From Methylorubrum populi (GTDB lineage Bacteria; Pseudomonadota; Alphaproteobacteria; Rhizobiales; Beijerinckiaceae), in NCBI GenBank assembly GCA_020741775.1, contig DYYG01000048.1, positions 1 to 61,569 on the forward strand: DNA of 61,569 nucleotides, written 5' to 3'. Below are positions 18,748 through 27,505 of this stretch, piece by piece (position 1 is the stretch's first letter; each line of letters opens with the position of its first letter). The translations under genes were made by a program, and so were the position numbers. The notes beneath the pieces are model-generated. The model was given only the letters and a program-made list of their open reading frames with translations, did no database searches and was not told the DNA's origin.

Positions 18748-18978
18748 TCAGCTATCGTCGATCTGGCAGACGAGGCGGATCGTCATCACGCCGTCCCCGT
18801 TCTCATTGCGCACGGTCAGGACCAGGGTGCAGTCCTGGCTGTCCTCGGCTTCCGCCGCCATCAGCGCCGTCATCACGCGCAGCGCCTCGCGCCTCAGGGC
18901 GAGCGGATCCTGGATCTCGCGACCCACCTCGTCCTTCAGATCAACGCCGTCATTGATGTCGAAGAAATACCGCGGCAT
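18748..18978 (-). CDS. DUF6894-family small protein
   Basis: 76 residues starting MPRYFFDINDGVDLKDEVG, the characteristic opening of a small family abundant in Methylobacterium and other Rhizobiales. The rest (LALRREALRVMTALMA, VLTVRNENGDGVM) follows the usual helix-strand pattern. The function is unknown. The ATG at 18978 is chosen because the family starts at MPRYFF; codons upstream do not match. Confidence 0.75.
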   Translation of the reverse strand: MPRYFFDINDGVDLKDEVGREIQDPLALRREALRVMTALMAAEAEDSQDCTLVLTVRNENGDGVMTIRLVCQIDDS

Positions 18979-19179
18979 TGGGGAAGCGCTGTTCGAAAAA
19001 GGGCTTTCTTCCGCCCGGCCGAACGCCGAACGGCCGCATGGAGCAACCCGTCCGCCCAGCGCGGGCGCCCCCCGCACAACGGATCAACGCGCTGGAAAAG
19101 GGCCGGGTTCAGCCATGTGCTCTGTAACCATATAGCTGCGATCTCCGTTCCGGGAGTACCAGTCCGTCCCGGCACATCA

Positions 19180-19947
19180 TCAATGTGCGAGGATCTTCGA
19201 CAAAAACTGCTGAGCCCGCCCGCTGCGGGGCCGGGCGAAGAAGGCATCCTTGGGAGCGTCCTCGACGATCTCGCCGCCATCCATGAACACCACCCGGTCC
19301 GCCACCTTGCGGGCGAAGCCCATCTCGTGGGTGACGACCATCATGGTCATGCCGTCGCGGGCGAGTTCCACCATCACGTCGAGCACCTCGCCGACCATCT
19401 CGGGATCGAGCGCCGAGGTCGGCTCGTCGAACAGCATCACCACCGGATCCATGGCGAGCGCCCGGGCGATGGCCACCCGCTGCTGCTGCCCGCCCGAGAG
19501 CTGGCCCGGAAACTTTTCCGCATGGGCCGAGAGGCCGACCCGGGCGAGGAGATCGAGGCCGCGCCTCCGCGCCTCCTCGCCGGAACGCCGGAGCACCTTG
19601 CGCTGGGCGAGCGTCAGGTTGTCGGTGACGCTCAGGTGCGGGAACAGCTCGAAATGCTGGAACACCATGCCGACCCGCGCCCGCAGCCGCGGCAGGTTCG
19701 TCGCCCTGTCCTTCACCCGCGTGCCGTCGACGGTGATCTGCCCCTGCTGGAACGGCTCCAGGGCGTTGACGCATTTGAGCAGCGTCGACTTGCCCGAGCC
19801 CGAGGGGCCGCAGACCACCACCACCTCGCCCCGGGCGACGGCCGTGGTGCAGCCGGAGAGGACGGCGAGGTCGCCGTACCATTTCGAGACCGCCTCCACG
19901 ACGATCATCGGCGCGCCGGCAGCGGCCGGCCCCGGCGGCGCGGTCAT
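19180..19947 (-). CDS. gltL: Glutamate/aspartate-type ABC transporter ATP-binding protein
   Basis: 255 residues. Walker [11 protein letters not shown]-loop [10 protein letters not shown], signature LSGGQQQR, Walker [14 protein letters not shown] and the H-loop VVTHEMGFA are all intact. It belongs to the polar amino acid uptake (PAAT) ATPases and energises the two permeases encoded just upstream. It is the last gene of the four-gene gltIJKL-type operon. Confidence 0.92.
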   Translation of the reverse strand: MTAPPGPAAAGAPMIVVEAVSKWYGDLAVLSGCTTAVARGEVVVVCGPSGSGKSTLLKCVNALEPFQQGQITVDGTRVKDRATNLPRLRARVGMVFQHFELFPHLSVTDNLTLAQRKVLRRSGEEARRRGLDLLARVGLSAHAEKFPGQLSGGQQQRVAIARALAMDPVVMLFDEPTSALDPEMVGEVLDVMVELARDGMTMMVVTHEMGFARKVADRVVFMDGGEIVEDAPKDAFFARPRSGRAQQFLSKILAH

Positions 19948-19980
19948 GGCGCAATCATGGGGACAAGCCCTCCTGAGATG

Positions 19981-20673
19981 TCATCGGACGATCGCGATGC
20001 GGGTCTGGAGGCGGCGCACCAGGAGCGAGGCGGCGAAGCAGACCGCGAAATAGACCAGCGCCGCGAACAGGTACATCTCCACCAGCCGGCCGTCGCGCTG
20101 GGCGACCTTGGAGGCCGCGCCGAGGAAATCGGTCAGCGAGAGCACGTAGACCAGGGACGTGTCCTGGAAGAGCACGATCGTCTGCGTCAGCAGCAGCGGC
20201 AGCATGTTGCGGAAGGCCTGGGGCAGCACCACGAGCCGCATCGTCTGGGCGTAGCTCATGCCCAGCGCCCGGGCGGCCGCGCTCTGGCCCTTCGGGATCG
20301 ACTGGATGCCGGCGCGCATGATCTCAGCGAAATAGGCCGCCTCGAACAGCGTGAAGGTGACCAGCGCGCTGGCGAAGGGACCGACCTGGATCGGATGGGC
20401 CGCCCCGGTCGCCCAGGCGCCGAGATAGGGCACGAGGAAGTAGAACCAGAAGATCACCAGCACGAGCGGCAGGGCGCGCATCAGCTCGACATAGAGCTTG
20501 GCCGCATGGGTCAGCCCCGGCACGCCGGAGAGCCGCAACAGGGCGAGGCCGGTGCCGAGCACGAGGCCGCCCGACGCCGCCAGCGCCGTGAGGGTGAGCG
20601 TGAACACCATGCCCTCGCCGAACAGGTAGGGCAGCGAGGTGGCGACGACGGAGAGGTCGAGGCTTGCGAGCAT
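19981..20673 (-). CDS. gltK: Glutamate/aspartate-type ABC permease (GltK-like)
   Basis: 230 residues, about five membrane helices, with the permease EAA loop FAEIMRAGIQSIPKGQSAAA and LPQAFRNMLPLLLTQ. Its ATG overlaps the stop of the upstream permease gene by one base (TGATG), so the two are coupled and should form the transmembrane heterodimer. Confidence 0.9.
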   Translation of the reverse strand: MLASLDLSVVATSLPYLFGEGMVFTLTLTALAASGGLVLGTGLALLRLSGVPGLTHAAKLYVELMRALPLVLVIFWFYFLVPYLGAWATGAAHPIQVGPFASALVTFTLFEAAYFAEIMRAGIQSIPKGQSAAARALGMSYAQTMRLVVLPQAFRNMLPLLLTQTIVLFQDTSLVYVLSLTDFLGAASKVAQRDGRLVEMYLFAALVYFAVCFAASLLVRRLQTRIAIVR

Positions 20674-21395
20674 CAGCGCCCTCCCGGCACGGCCAGGCGC
20701 CGCTCCAGCAGGGTCGCGCCCGCCACCACCACGAGGTTGATGGCGACGTAGAGCAGGGTGGCCGCGGTGAAGGCCTCGAACACCTGGAACGAGAATTCCT
20801 GCATCGCGCGCGCCCGCGCCGTCAGTTCCAGCAGGCCGATGGTGAGGGCGACGGAGGTGTTCTTGAGGTTGTTCAGGAATTCCGAGGTCAGCGGGGGCAG
20901 GATGATCCGGTAGGCGTTGGGCAACAGCACGAAGCGGTAGGTCTGCGCCACGGTGAGGCCGAGCGCCGTGCCCGCCAGCGCCTGTCCCCGCGGCAGGGAG
21001 CGGATGCCGGCCCGCACCTGCTCGGCCACCCGCGCGGCGGTGAAGAAGCCGAGGCACAAAACCGCCGTGTAGAACGGCGCGTCCGGCATCTGCTTGACGG
21101 CGGCGCCGATCCGCTCGGGCAGGAGTTCCGGCAGCACGAAGTACCAGAGGAACATCTGCACCAGCAGCGGCACGTTGCGGAACAGCTCGACATAGGCCGC
21201 GCCCACCGCGTTGGCGGCCCGCGAGGGCAGGGTCCGCATCACCCCGATCACCGAGCCGAGACCGAAGGCGATGGCCCAGGAACCGAGGGCGGTGAGCACG
21301 GTCCAGGCGAGCCCCGAGAGCAGCATGTCGGCATAGGTGCCGGTGCCCTCGGGCGAGGGCTCGAACAGGACGCCCCAGTTCCAGTGATAGGTCAT
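20673..21395 (-). CDS. gltJ: Glutamate/aspartate-type ABC permease (GltJ-like)
   Basis: 240 residues starting MTYHWNWGVLF, as E. coli GltJ starts MSIDWNWG. Landmarks: YVELFRNVPLLVQMFLWYFV, the EAA loop VAEQVRAGIRSLPRGQALAG and LLPNAYRIILPPLTSEFLN. The ATG at 21395 is chosen from this similarity; codons upstream are unrelated. Confidence 0.92.
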   Translation of the reverse strand: MTYHWNWGVLFEPSPEGTGTYADMLLSGLAWTVLTALGSWAIAFGLGSVIGVMRTLPSRAANAVGAAYVELFRNVPLLVQMFLWYFVLPELLPERIGAAVKQMPDAPFYTAVLCLGFFTAARVAEQVRAGIRSLPRGQALAGTALGLTVAQTYRFVLLPNAYRIILPPLTSEFLNNLKNTSVALTIGLLELTARARAMQEFSFQVFEAFTAATLLYVAINLVVVAGATLLERRLAVPGGR

Positions 21396-21412
21396 CGGGA
21401 GCGGCCGCCGGT

Positions 21413-22330
21413 TCAGTAGGCGGCCGGGTCCGCGCTGTCGCTCGGGCTGGACAGAACTTTCCGCATCGCCTCGCTCAAGGGGAGCTGCAGGTTGATGCCC
21501 CGCGGCGGAATGGCCTGCGTGAACCACCTGTCATAGAGCGCTCTGCCCTCCGGGCTCGTGTAGAGCGCGGCGGTCGCGGCATCGACCACGGCCTTGAACG
21601 GCGCGTCGTCCTTGCGCAGCATGATGGCGTAGGGCTCCGGCCGCGACTGGGCCTCGGAGGAGATCGCGTAGGCCTCCGGCGTCTTCGCCCCGGCGACCAG
21701 GGCGGCGAGCAGCACGTCGTCCATCACGAAGGCGTCGGCGCGCCCGGTCTCGACCATCAGGAAGGCCTCCGCATGGTCCTTGGCGGGCAGGATCCGCATT
21801 CCGAGCCCGCGGGCCGCGTTGATCTCGTTGATCTGGCGGATGCCGGTGGTGCCCGAGGTCGAGACCACGGTGCGGCCCTTCAGGTCGTCGGTCTTGTCGA
21901 GCCCCTTCTCCTTCTTGGCCACGAAGCGCGTGGCGGTGAGGAAGTGGGTGTTGGTGAAGGCGGCCTGCCGCTGGCGGTCGGCATTGTTGGTGGTCGAGCC
22001 GCATTCGAGATCGATCGTCCCGTTGGCGATCAGCGGGATGCGGGTCGCCGAAGTGACCGGATTGAGCTTCACCTCCAGCCGGTCGAGCTTGAGATGGGTT
22101 TTGACCGCCTCGGCGACCTTGAGGCAGATCTCATAGGCGTAGCCCACCGGCTTCTGGTTGCCGTCGAGATAGGAGAAGGGCACCGAGGCATCGCGGTAGC
22201 CCAGGGTGAGGGCGCCCCTCTCCTTCACCTTCCTGAGCGTCCCGGTCAGCTCCTGCGCCCAGGCCCCCGGACAAGCGGGCGGGCAGGCGGCCGCGAGGAG
22301 GGTGAGCAGGAGCGCGGCCTTGAGGCGCAT
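21413..22330 (-). CDS. gltI: Glutamate/aspartate-type ABC periplasmic binding protein (GltI-like)
   Basis: 305 residues with a Sec signal peptide (MRLKAALLLTLLAAAC, then GAWAQE). Ligand-site segments match the GltI family: LGYRDASVPFSYLDGNQKP, SATRIPLIANGTIDLECGST, VVSTSGTTGIRQ, RILPAKDHAEAF and AFVMDDVLLAA. It delivers dicarboxylic amino acids to the GltJK/L transporter, whose genes follow on the same strand. The start ATG at 22330 has GGGAAG nine bases upstream. Confidence 0.93.
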   Translation of the reverse strand: MRLKAALLLTLLAAACPPACPGAWAQELTGTLRKVKERGALTLGYRDASVPFSYLDGNQKPVGYAYEICLKVAEAVKTHLKLDRLEVKLNPVTSATRIPLIANGTIDLECGSTTNNADRQRQAAFTNTHFLTATRFVAKKEKGLDKTDDLKGRTVVSTSGTTGIRQINEINAARGLGMRILPAKDHAEAFLMVETGRADAFVMDDVLLAALVAGAKTPEAYAISSEAQSRPEPYAIMLRKDDAPFKAVVDAATAALYTSPEGRALYDRWFTQAIPPRGINLQLPLSEAMRKVLSSPSDSADPAAY

Positions 22331-22453
22331 CGGTAAAGCTTCCCAACCCTGGGCCGCCCGGCGGGCGGCGGAGCTCCCATAGTGAGGCCGCCGGGCGGGC
22401 TTGTCATCCGCCGGCCGCACGATGGCGTCGCCGAATACCGGGCGGAAGGCCGT

Positions 22454-23515
22454 TCAGGGGATGACCCGCTCCGCCCGCAGCCGAGCGAACAGGTCGAAGA
22501 AGGCGTCGTCCGAGGGCTGGTAATCGAGGAAGCCAAGGCGGCGGCTCTTGCTCATGTCGGTGACGACCTCGATCGGCCGGCCGAGATCGGCATCGGTGTG
22601 CCAGGGGGAGACGAGGCGGTTCAGGTCGGGCTCGATCAGGTTGTGCCGCTGCGCGATCTCCGCCCAGAGCGGGGCGGCGCCCGCCAGTTGATGCTCCAGC
22701 GGATTCACCGTGCCGTCGAACGGCGCCGGCTCGACGCCGAACCAGCCGGCGATCCGGCGCCACATCCATTGCCAGCGGAAGACGTCGCCATCGACGACGT
22801 TGAAGGCCTCGTTCCGCGCGGCCTCGGTCGAGGCCGCCCAGGTGAGGTGGCGGGCGAGCAGCCGCGCATCGGTCACGTCGGTGAGCCCGTTCCACTGCGC
22901 CGCCGAGCCGGGGAAGCGGAACGGGCGCCCGGTCTCCCGGCAGAGGCTGGCGGTGACGGCGAGCGTCACCCCCATGTTCATGGCATTGCCGAGCGCGTAG
23001 CCGACGATGGTGTGCGGGCGGTGCACGCTCCAGGTGAAGCCGTCCCGCGCCGCCGCGTCGAAGACCGCATCTTCCTGCGCGTAGTAGAAGTTCTCCACGT
23101 CCAGCCGGGGCAGATCCTCGCGGAACGGCGTCGGCGGCAGGTGGCCTTTGCCATAGGCCTCGAACGGCCCGAGATAGTGCTTGAGGCCGGTCACCAACGC
23201 CACGTGCCGGACGCTTCGTCCCGGACGCAGGGCGTCGAGGAGGTTTCTGACCATCGCCGCGTTGACGCGGATGTTCTCGGCCTCCGTCGGCTGGCGCAGC
23301 CAGGTGGTGAGGAAGACGTGGCTCGGGGCGCGGCCCTCCAGCGCCCGGGAGAGCGCATCCGGGTCGAGGAGGTCGGCGGGCAGCGGCGTGACGCCGTCGA
23401 TCGCGGGCGGTCGCCGGGCGAGCCCCTGCACCGACCAGCCCTGCCCCACCAAATGCCGGGCGAGATTGTTGCCGACGATGCCGCCAACGCCCGCGATCAG
23501 TGCCGTTTTCGTCAT
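22454..23515 (-). CDS. PRISE-family NAD(P)H enone reductase (progesterone 5-beta-reductase/iridoid synthase-like)
   Basis: 353 residues from the ATG at 23515, which follows GGAG. The Rossmann motif GVGGIVGNNLARHL starts the protein. Two diagnostic PRISE motifs carry the catalytic pair: TGLKHYLGPFE (Lys) and NFYYAQED (Tyr). The remainder (WSVHRPHTIVGYALGNAMN, FNVVDGDVFRWQWMW) follows the family to the end. These enzymes reduce the C=C bond of enones with NADPH. The natural bacterial substrate is unknown. It stands alone between the glt operon and a gntP gene. Confidence 0.85.
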   Translation of the reverse strand: MTKTALIAGVGGIVGNNLARHLVGQGWSVQGLARRPPAIDGVTPLPADLLDPDALSRALEGRAPSHVFLTTWLRQPTEAENIRVNAAMVRNLLDALRPGRSVRHVALVTGLKHYLGPFEAYGKGHLPPTPFREDLPRLDVENFYYAQEDAVFDAAARDGFTWSVHRPHTIVGYALGNAMNMGVTLAVTASLCRETGRPFRFPGSAAQWNGLTDVTDARLLARHLTWAASTEAARNEAFNVVDGDVFRWQWMWRRIAGWFGVEPAPFDGTVNPLEHQLAGAAPLWAEIAQRHNLIEPDLNRLVSPWHTDADLGRPIEVVTDMSKSRRLGFLDYQPSDDAFFDLFARLRAERVIP

Positions 23516-23619
23516 ACCCAACTCCGGTCTCGCTCCGGCCGGCACCGGAGCCACGCCCCTTGGCTGGGCAATCCAGGGGCGGCGGATCTTTGTTCCGCGA
23601 AGCTCGTCCCGGCTCGCGC

Positions 23620-24972
23620 TCAGACCAGACCGGTCAGGTAATAGACCCCGATCACGACGAACACGGCCACGGTCTTGATGACCGTGATCGCGAAGATGTC
23701 GCCGTAGGATTGCCGGTGGGTCAGGCCGGTGACGGCGAGCAGGGTGATCACCGCGCCGTTATGCGGCAGCGTGTCCATGCCGCCGCTCGCCATCGATGCG
23801 ACCCGATGCATCACCTCCAGCGGGATGCCGGCGCTCTGCGCCGCCTCGATGAAGCGGCCGGACAGGGCGGCCAGCGCGATCGAGAGTCCGCCCGAGGCGG
23901 AGCCGGTGACGCCGGCCAGCACGTTGACCGTCACCGCCTCGTTGATCAGCGGGTTGGGGATCGCCGACAGCGCGTCCGAGATCACCTTGAAGCCGGGCAG
24001 GGCGGCGATGACCGCGCCGAATCCGTATTCGGTGGCGGTGTTCATGCCCGCGAGCAGCGCCCCGGCCACCGCCGCCTTCGAGCCCTCGGAGAAGCGCGCG
24101 GCGAGATTGCGGAAGCCGAGGAGCACGGTGGCCAGGATGCCGGCGAGCAGGGCGCCCTGCACCGCCCAGATCGCCGCCACCGTCTTGATCGGCACGGTGA
24201 CCGGGTTGGCGGCCATCTCCGGCGTCAGCGCGGCGCTCGCCTGCTCGCCATAGCTGCCGGTGATCCAGGCGAGCAGCAGCCGGTTGCCGATCCCGACCAC
24301 GAGCAGCGGCAGGATCGCCACCGCCGGGTGGATCACGACCCGGTCCTCGACCGCCTGCGGCTCGTTGCTGTGGCCCTCGCCGTAGCCCTCGTCCCCGGCC
24401 CGGCGGCGGCGCCATTCGAGATAGGCGACGCCCGCCGCGAACACGAACAGCGCGCCGATCACCCCGAGCCACGGGGCGGCATAGGCATTGGTCTTGAAGA
24501 AGGAGGCGGGGATGATGTTCTGGATCTGCGGGGTGCCCGGCAGGGTGTCCATGGTGAAGGTGAAGGCACCGAGCGCGATCGTGCCGGGGATCAGGCGCTT
24601 GGGAATCCGGCTCCTGCGAAACAGCTCGGCGGCGAAGGGATAGACCGCGAACACCGCCACGAACAGCGAGACGCCGCCATAGGTGAGGATGGCGCCCACC
24701 AGCACGATGGCGACGATGGCCCTGCCCTCCCCCAGCAATCCGGTCACGGCGCCGACGATGGAGCGGGCGAACCCTGAGATCTCCACGAGCTTGCCGAACA
24801 CGGCCCCGAGCAGGAAGACGGGGAAGTAGAGCTTCAGGAAGCCGACGAGCTTCTCCATGAACAGGCCGGAGAAGAGCACCGGCACCGCGGCCGGATCGGT
24901 GAGCAGCACCGCCCCCATGGCGGCGACGGGGGCGAACAGGATCACCGAGAAGCCGCGATAGGCGATCCCCAT
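23620..24972 (-). CDS. GntP-family gluconate:H+ symporter, 5' end frameshifted
   Basis: 450 residues of the GntP family: many membrane helices, with FSGLFMEKLVGFLKLYFPVF, TMDTLPGTPQIQNIIPASFF, and the conserved SASGGLSIALAAL and MASGGMDTLPHNGAVITLL near the C-terminus. The annotated frame starts at GIAYRGFSVILFAP, but family members normally have about 14 hydrophobic residues before this. Those residues (LSFLICLAALFFLM) are present one frame over, after a strong GGGGGGAGGA ribosome site and a TTG at 25022-25024. A 13-bp tandem duplication at 24965-24990 breaks the join. Either the ATG at 24972 gives a shortened protein or the gene is inactive. Confidence 0.82.
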   Translation of the reverse strand: MGIAYRGFSVILFAPVAAMGAVLLTDPAAVPVLFSGLFMEKLVGFLKLYFPVFLLGAVFGKLVEISGFARSIVGAVTGLLGEGRAIVAIVLVGAILTYGGVSLFVAVFAVYPFAAELFRRSRIPKRLIPGTIALGAFTFTMDTLPGTPQIQNIIPASFFKTNAYAAPWLGVIGALFVFAAGVAYLEWRRRRAGDEGYGEGHSNEPQAVEDRVVIHPAVAILPLLVVGIGNRLLLAWITGSYGEQASAALTPEMAANPVTVPIKTVAAIWAVQGALLAGILATVLLGFRNLAARFSEGSKAAVAGALLAGMNTATEYGFGAVIAALPGFKVISDALSAIPNPLINEAVTVNVLAGVTGSASGGLSIALAALSGRFIEAAQSAGIPLEVMHRVASMASGGMDTLPHNGAVITLLAVTGLTHRQSYGDIFAITVIKTVAVFVVIGVYYLTGLV

Positions 24973-24990
24973 CAGGAATCCCCATCAGGA
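24965..24990. repeat. Exact 13-bp tandem duplication that frameshifts the gntP-like gene
   Basis: ATCCCCATCAGGA occurs twice head to tail (24965-24977, 24978-24990). Removing one copy restores an uninterrupted frame from the TTG at 25022-25024 through the whole permease. A slippage event or a sequencing/assembly artefact would both give this picture. Confidence 0.92.
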
Positions 24991-25112
24991 AGAAGAGCGC
25001 GGCGAGGCAGATCAGGAAACTCAAGGCGGACGTCCTCCCCCCGCACCGATTCTCTCCCGGTGCGCGGCGCCCACTCTGCCCCAAGCGCGGCCGTGTTCAA
25101 TGGAGGGACGGG

Positions 25113-25604
25113 TCACAGGCTCCGATGCATCACCAGGGCATCCACCGGTCCGCGCACGGGATGGCGGAAGACGCCGGGCAGGCGACCGATCTCCCGGAGG
25201 CCGAGGCCGGTCCAGAGCGCGACCGCGCGGGTGTTGGTGGCCACCACGATGTTGAACTGCATCGCGGAAAAGCCCAGTGCCCGGGCCGTCTCGAAGGAAT
25301 GCAAACCCATGGCGCGGGCGATTCCCCTGCCCCGCGCCTCGGGGTGGGTCGCGTAGGCGCCGTTGGCGACGTGGTCACCGGCTCCGAGCTGGTTGGCGCG
25401 GATGTAGTAGCTGCCGAGGATCGCGCCGGCGCTCTCCGCGACGAAGACGTGATGCCCCGGCGAGAACCAGTAGGCGAGCGCCCTGCCCCGCTCCCAGTCC
25501 CGGGGCAGGGCAAAGGTCTCTCCCTCCCGCAGGATCGGTTTCAGGATGGACCAGATCGCATCGTGGTCGGGCGCTTGAGCGGGGCGGAGGGAAAGGTCGG
25601 TCAT
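25113..25604 (-). CDS. GNAT-family N-acetyltransferase
   Basis: 163 residues from the ATG at 25604 (MTDLSLRPAQAPDHDAIW). The acetyl-CoA site has the GNAT pattern: ILGSYYIRANQLG, then the pyrophosphate-binding loop THPEARGRGIARAMG, then NIVVATNTRAVALWTGLGLREIGRLPG. The family acetylates amines of small molecules or protein N-termini; the substrate is not apparent. Confidence 0.87.
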   Translation of the reverse strand: MTDLSLRPAQAPDHDAIWSILKPILREGETFALPRDWERGRALAYWFSPGHHVFVAESAGAILGSYYIRANQLGAGDHVANGAYATHPEARGRGIARAMGLHSFETARALGFSAMQFNIVVATNTRAVALWTGLGLREIGRLPGVFRHPVRGPVDALVMHRSL

Positions 25605-25931
25605 CGTGTTCGTGGGCGGAGGGTCGGGGCGGCCTGCGGTGGCCGGCCGCGCGCACACGGACCGCAGGCCTCGAAAGGGCCTGCCGGACCCCGGCGGCAC
25701 CCCGCAGGCGACATGATGGGTCTTTCGGATTAGATGACATTATCCTTTTGGACAAGACCTGTTGGTCGTCAACAATATTCGCCCGAACTATTCGTAATAT
25801 AGTTTCATTTCCACAATACATAAAATTCAATCGGCATTGACAACCCCTCCTCTTCACAGATGTCCTTCGTCCTGGCCGTGCTGCCGAGCCGGCCGCACGA
25901 ACGATGAACGATGTCTGAGGGAGCACGCGCC
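25605..25931. other. Intergenic region with an unusually A+T-rich core
   Basis: Between about 25735 and 25850 the G+C content drops sharply against the otherwise G+C-rich window (for example ACAATATTC and GTAATATAG). No gene is seen. A TTGACA at 25837-25842 could be a -35 element for the downstream exported-protein gene, but no good -10 is at the right distance. Confidence 0.45.
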
Positions 25932-26438
25932 ATGTTTCAGAGATCGACGATCCTCGCCCTCGCCTTCGCCGCCGCACTGCCGATGGCCCTGCCGGCCCCG
26001 GCCGCCGCCATGCCGATGGGCGGAAGCTTCACCGGCCATGTCGACAATCAGGCCCCGCAGGTGCTCGGGCCGAACGAGGTCCGGGTGCAGCAGACCGCGT
26101 CCGGGATCAATTCCGGGCCCGGCACCCCCTTCGACGGCGCGAAGGTGCAATGGGTGGAGACCGTGACGCTCAAGAACGGACAGGGGCCGGTAGAGGGCAC
26201 CATCACCCTCACCACGCCGGACGGTTCGACCGCGAGCGCCTACCGGGGCATGATCACCACGGATGCGCAGGGCCGGGTCACGGCCACGGGAACCTACCGG
26301 GACAGCGCGGCCACCGGTGCGTTCGCGGGCGTGAAGGGCAAGGGCACCTTCTCGGTCGTCTACAGCTCGAAGACGGATTTCTCCGGCCAATGGAAGGGTG
26401 ACGTGACCCTCCCGGGCCAGAAGTCGTCGCGGCGCTGA
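25932..26438 (+). CDS. Exported protein of unknown function
   Basis: 168 residues. A clear Sec signal peptide (residues 1 to about 26, ending APAAAM) is followed by a beta-rich, Gly/Thr-rich domain (GTITLTTPDGSTASAYRG, VTATGTYRDSAATGAFAG, GTFSVVYSSKTDFSGQWKG) that resembles a small beta-barrel. I do not recognise the family. The ATG at 25932 follows GAGGGAGC. Confidence 0.7.
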   Translation: MFQRSTILALAFAAALPMALPAPAAAMPMGGSFTGHVDNQAPQVLGPNEVRVQQTASGINSGPGTPFDGAKVQWVETVTLKNGQGPVEGTITLTTPDGSTASAYRGMITTDAQGRVTATGTYRDSAATGAFAGVKGKGTFSVVYSSKTDFSGQWKGDVTLPGQKSSRR

Positions 26439-26448
26439 CCGGCGCCGA

Positions 26449-27279
26449 TCAGCCGGAGACGGAACCGGGCGCAGGATGGCGCTCCGGTACCGGCTCCGCC
26501 CGGCCCGGTTCGCCGCCGGGGATCAGCGCGATCCGGCCCCAGCCCGGCAGCTTGAGGGCGGGGCGGCGCCAGTCGAGGCCCGCCACCGCCCCGAGCAGGT
26601 TGATCTCCAGCCCGTCGACCCAGCCGACGGTGAGTCCGACATAGCCGCGCCAGGACAGGCGCAGGCCGGTGCCGCTCGGGGTGCGCTCGGCGATGCGGCC
26701 CGGCGGCGTCCAATCCTTGCCCAGAGCGGTCGGCGGCAGCGGCACGGCGTTGTCGGGAATGCGCGCGATGACATGGGCGGCGAAGGTGTTCGAGTTCGGG
26801 CCCGGCCAGGCCCGGTAGGAGCCCTGGCTCCGGTAGGGATAATCCGCCACCGCCGCGCGGATCGGCGGGATCGCCCGCGCCGCCGCCTCGCCGTCGAGTG
26901 CGAGCACGATCTCCGGCGCATTGCCGAACCAGCGCCCGTCGGGGGCATAGGCATCGGTGCGCACCGGCCGGCCCCAGCCGACGACGTCGTAGCGGGTGTA
27001 GCGGAGCGCGCCCGCCTCCTTCACCACCACCCAGCTGTGATGGGCGACGATGCCCCGCCAGCGCCCGACCCGGGCGGCGTAGACCCGAACCATCGCCTCC
27101 GGCACGGCGGCGGCCGGCGGCAACAGGCCGGCGCTCGACCAATCCGCCGTCGACCAGTTCTCCGCCCGTCCGCCCTTCACGCTCCACCACAGGGCGTGGG
27201 TCGCGAGCGGAACCAGGAAGAGCAGGACAAGAGCGAGGAGAAGGAAACGCAGGGCGGGAACAAGCAGGTCGGCAAACAT
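26449..27279 (-). CDS. DUF3750-domain membrane-anchored protein
   Basis: 276 residues. One N-terminal hydrophobic segment (RFLLLALVLLFLVPLATHA) anchors or exports it. The following domain (RGIVAHHSWVVVKEAG, YDVVGWGRPVRTDAYAPDGR, YPYRSQGSYRAWPGPNSNTF) matches my memory of DUF3750, with a conserved His and the GPNSNTF block suggesting a papain-like/NlpC-type fold. The function is unknown. It is convergent with the exported protein gene and divergent from the TonB receptor. Confidence 0.75.
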   Translation of the reverse strand: MFADLLVPALRFLLLALVLLFLVPLATHALWWSVKGGRAENWSTADWSSAGLLPPAAAVPEAMVRVYAARVGRWRGIVAHHSWVVVKEAGALRYTRYDVVGWGRPVRTDAYAPDGRWFGNAPEIVLALDGEAAARAIPPIRAAVADYPYRSQGSYRAWPGPNSNTFAAHVIARIPDNAVPLPPTALGKDWTPPGRIAERTPSGTGLRLSWRGYVGLTVGWVDGLEINLLGAVAGLDWRRPALKLPGWGRIALIPGGEPGRAEPVPERHPAPGSVSG

Positions 27280-27447
27280 CGAACCCAATGTCACGGTCGG
27301 GTGCGCCCGGAACAAGCGCCACGACGCCGCGCATCGTGTCCCAGCGCACGCCCCGCCCTGGCCGGCTTCTGATGCAGCCCGGCCACATCGGCTCACGGAT
27401 CGCACCTCGCGCCGCGCCAATGACGAACTGGGCGGCGGCCAAGCCTT

Positions 27448-27486
27448 GCAACATTGTAACATCCCAGCGATGAAACATTGTAACGT
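27448..27486. promoter_or_regulatory. Two direct copies of AACATTGTAAC upstream of the TonB receptor
   Basis: AACATTGTAAC occurs at 27450-27460 and 27474-27484, exactly 24 bp apart; the surrounding 15 bp (G-N-AACATTGTAAC-N-T) also match. Each copy is a partial inverted repeat around ATT. The position 20-60 bases before the receptor start, and the ZnuD-like nature of that receptor, suggest a metal-responsive (Zur- or Fur-type) operator. The regulator assignment is inference. Confidence 0.55.
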
Positions 27487-27505
27487 GGCAAATTGGACGA
27501 CGGGT

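Noticed and set aside
27446..27505. Upstream ATG starts of the TonB receptor (27446, 27470)
   Set aside because: They fall within the repeated AACATTGTAAC sites and would place Cys/Asn-rich residues before the signal peptide; the ATG at 27506 gives a normal leader.
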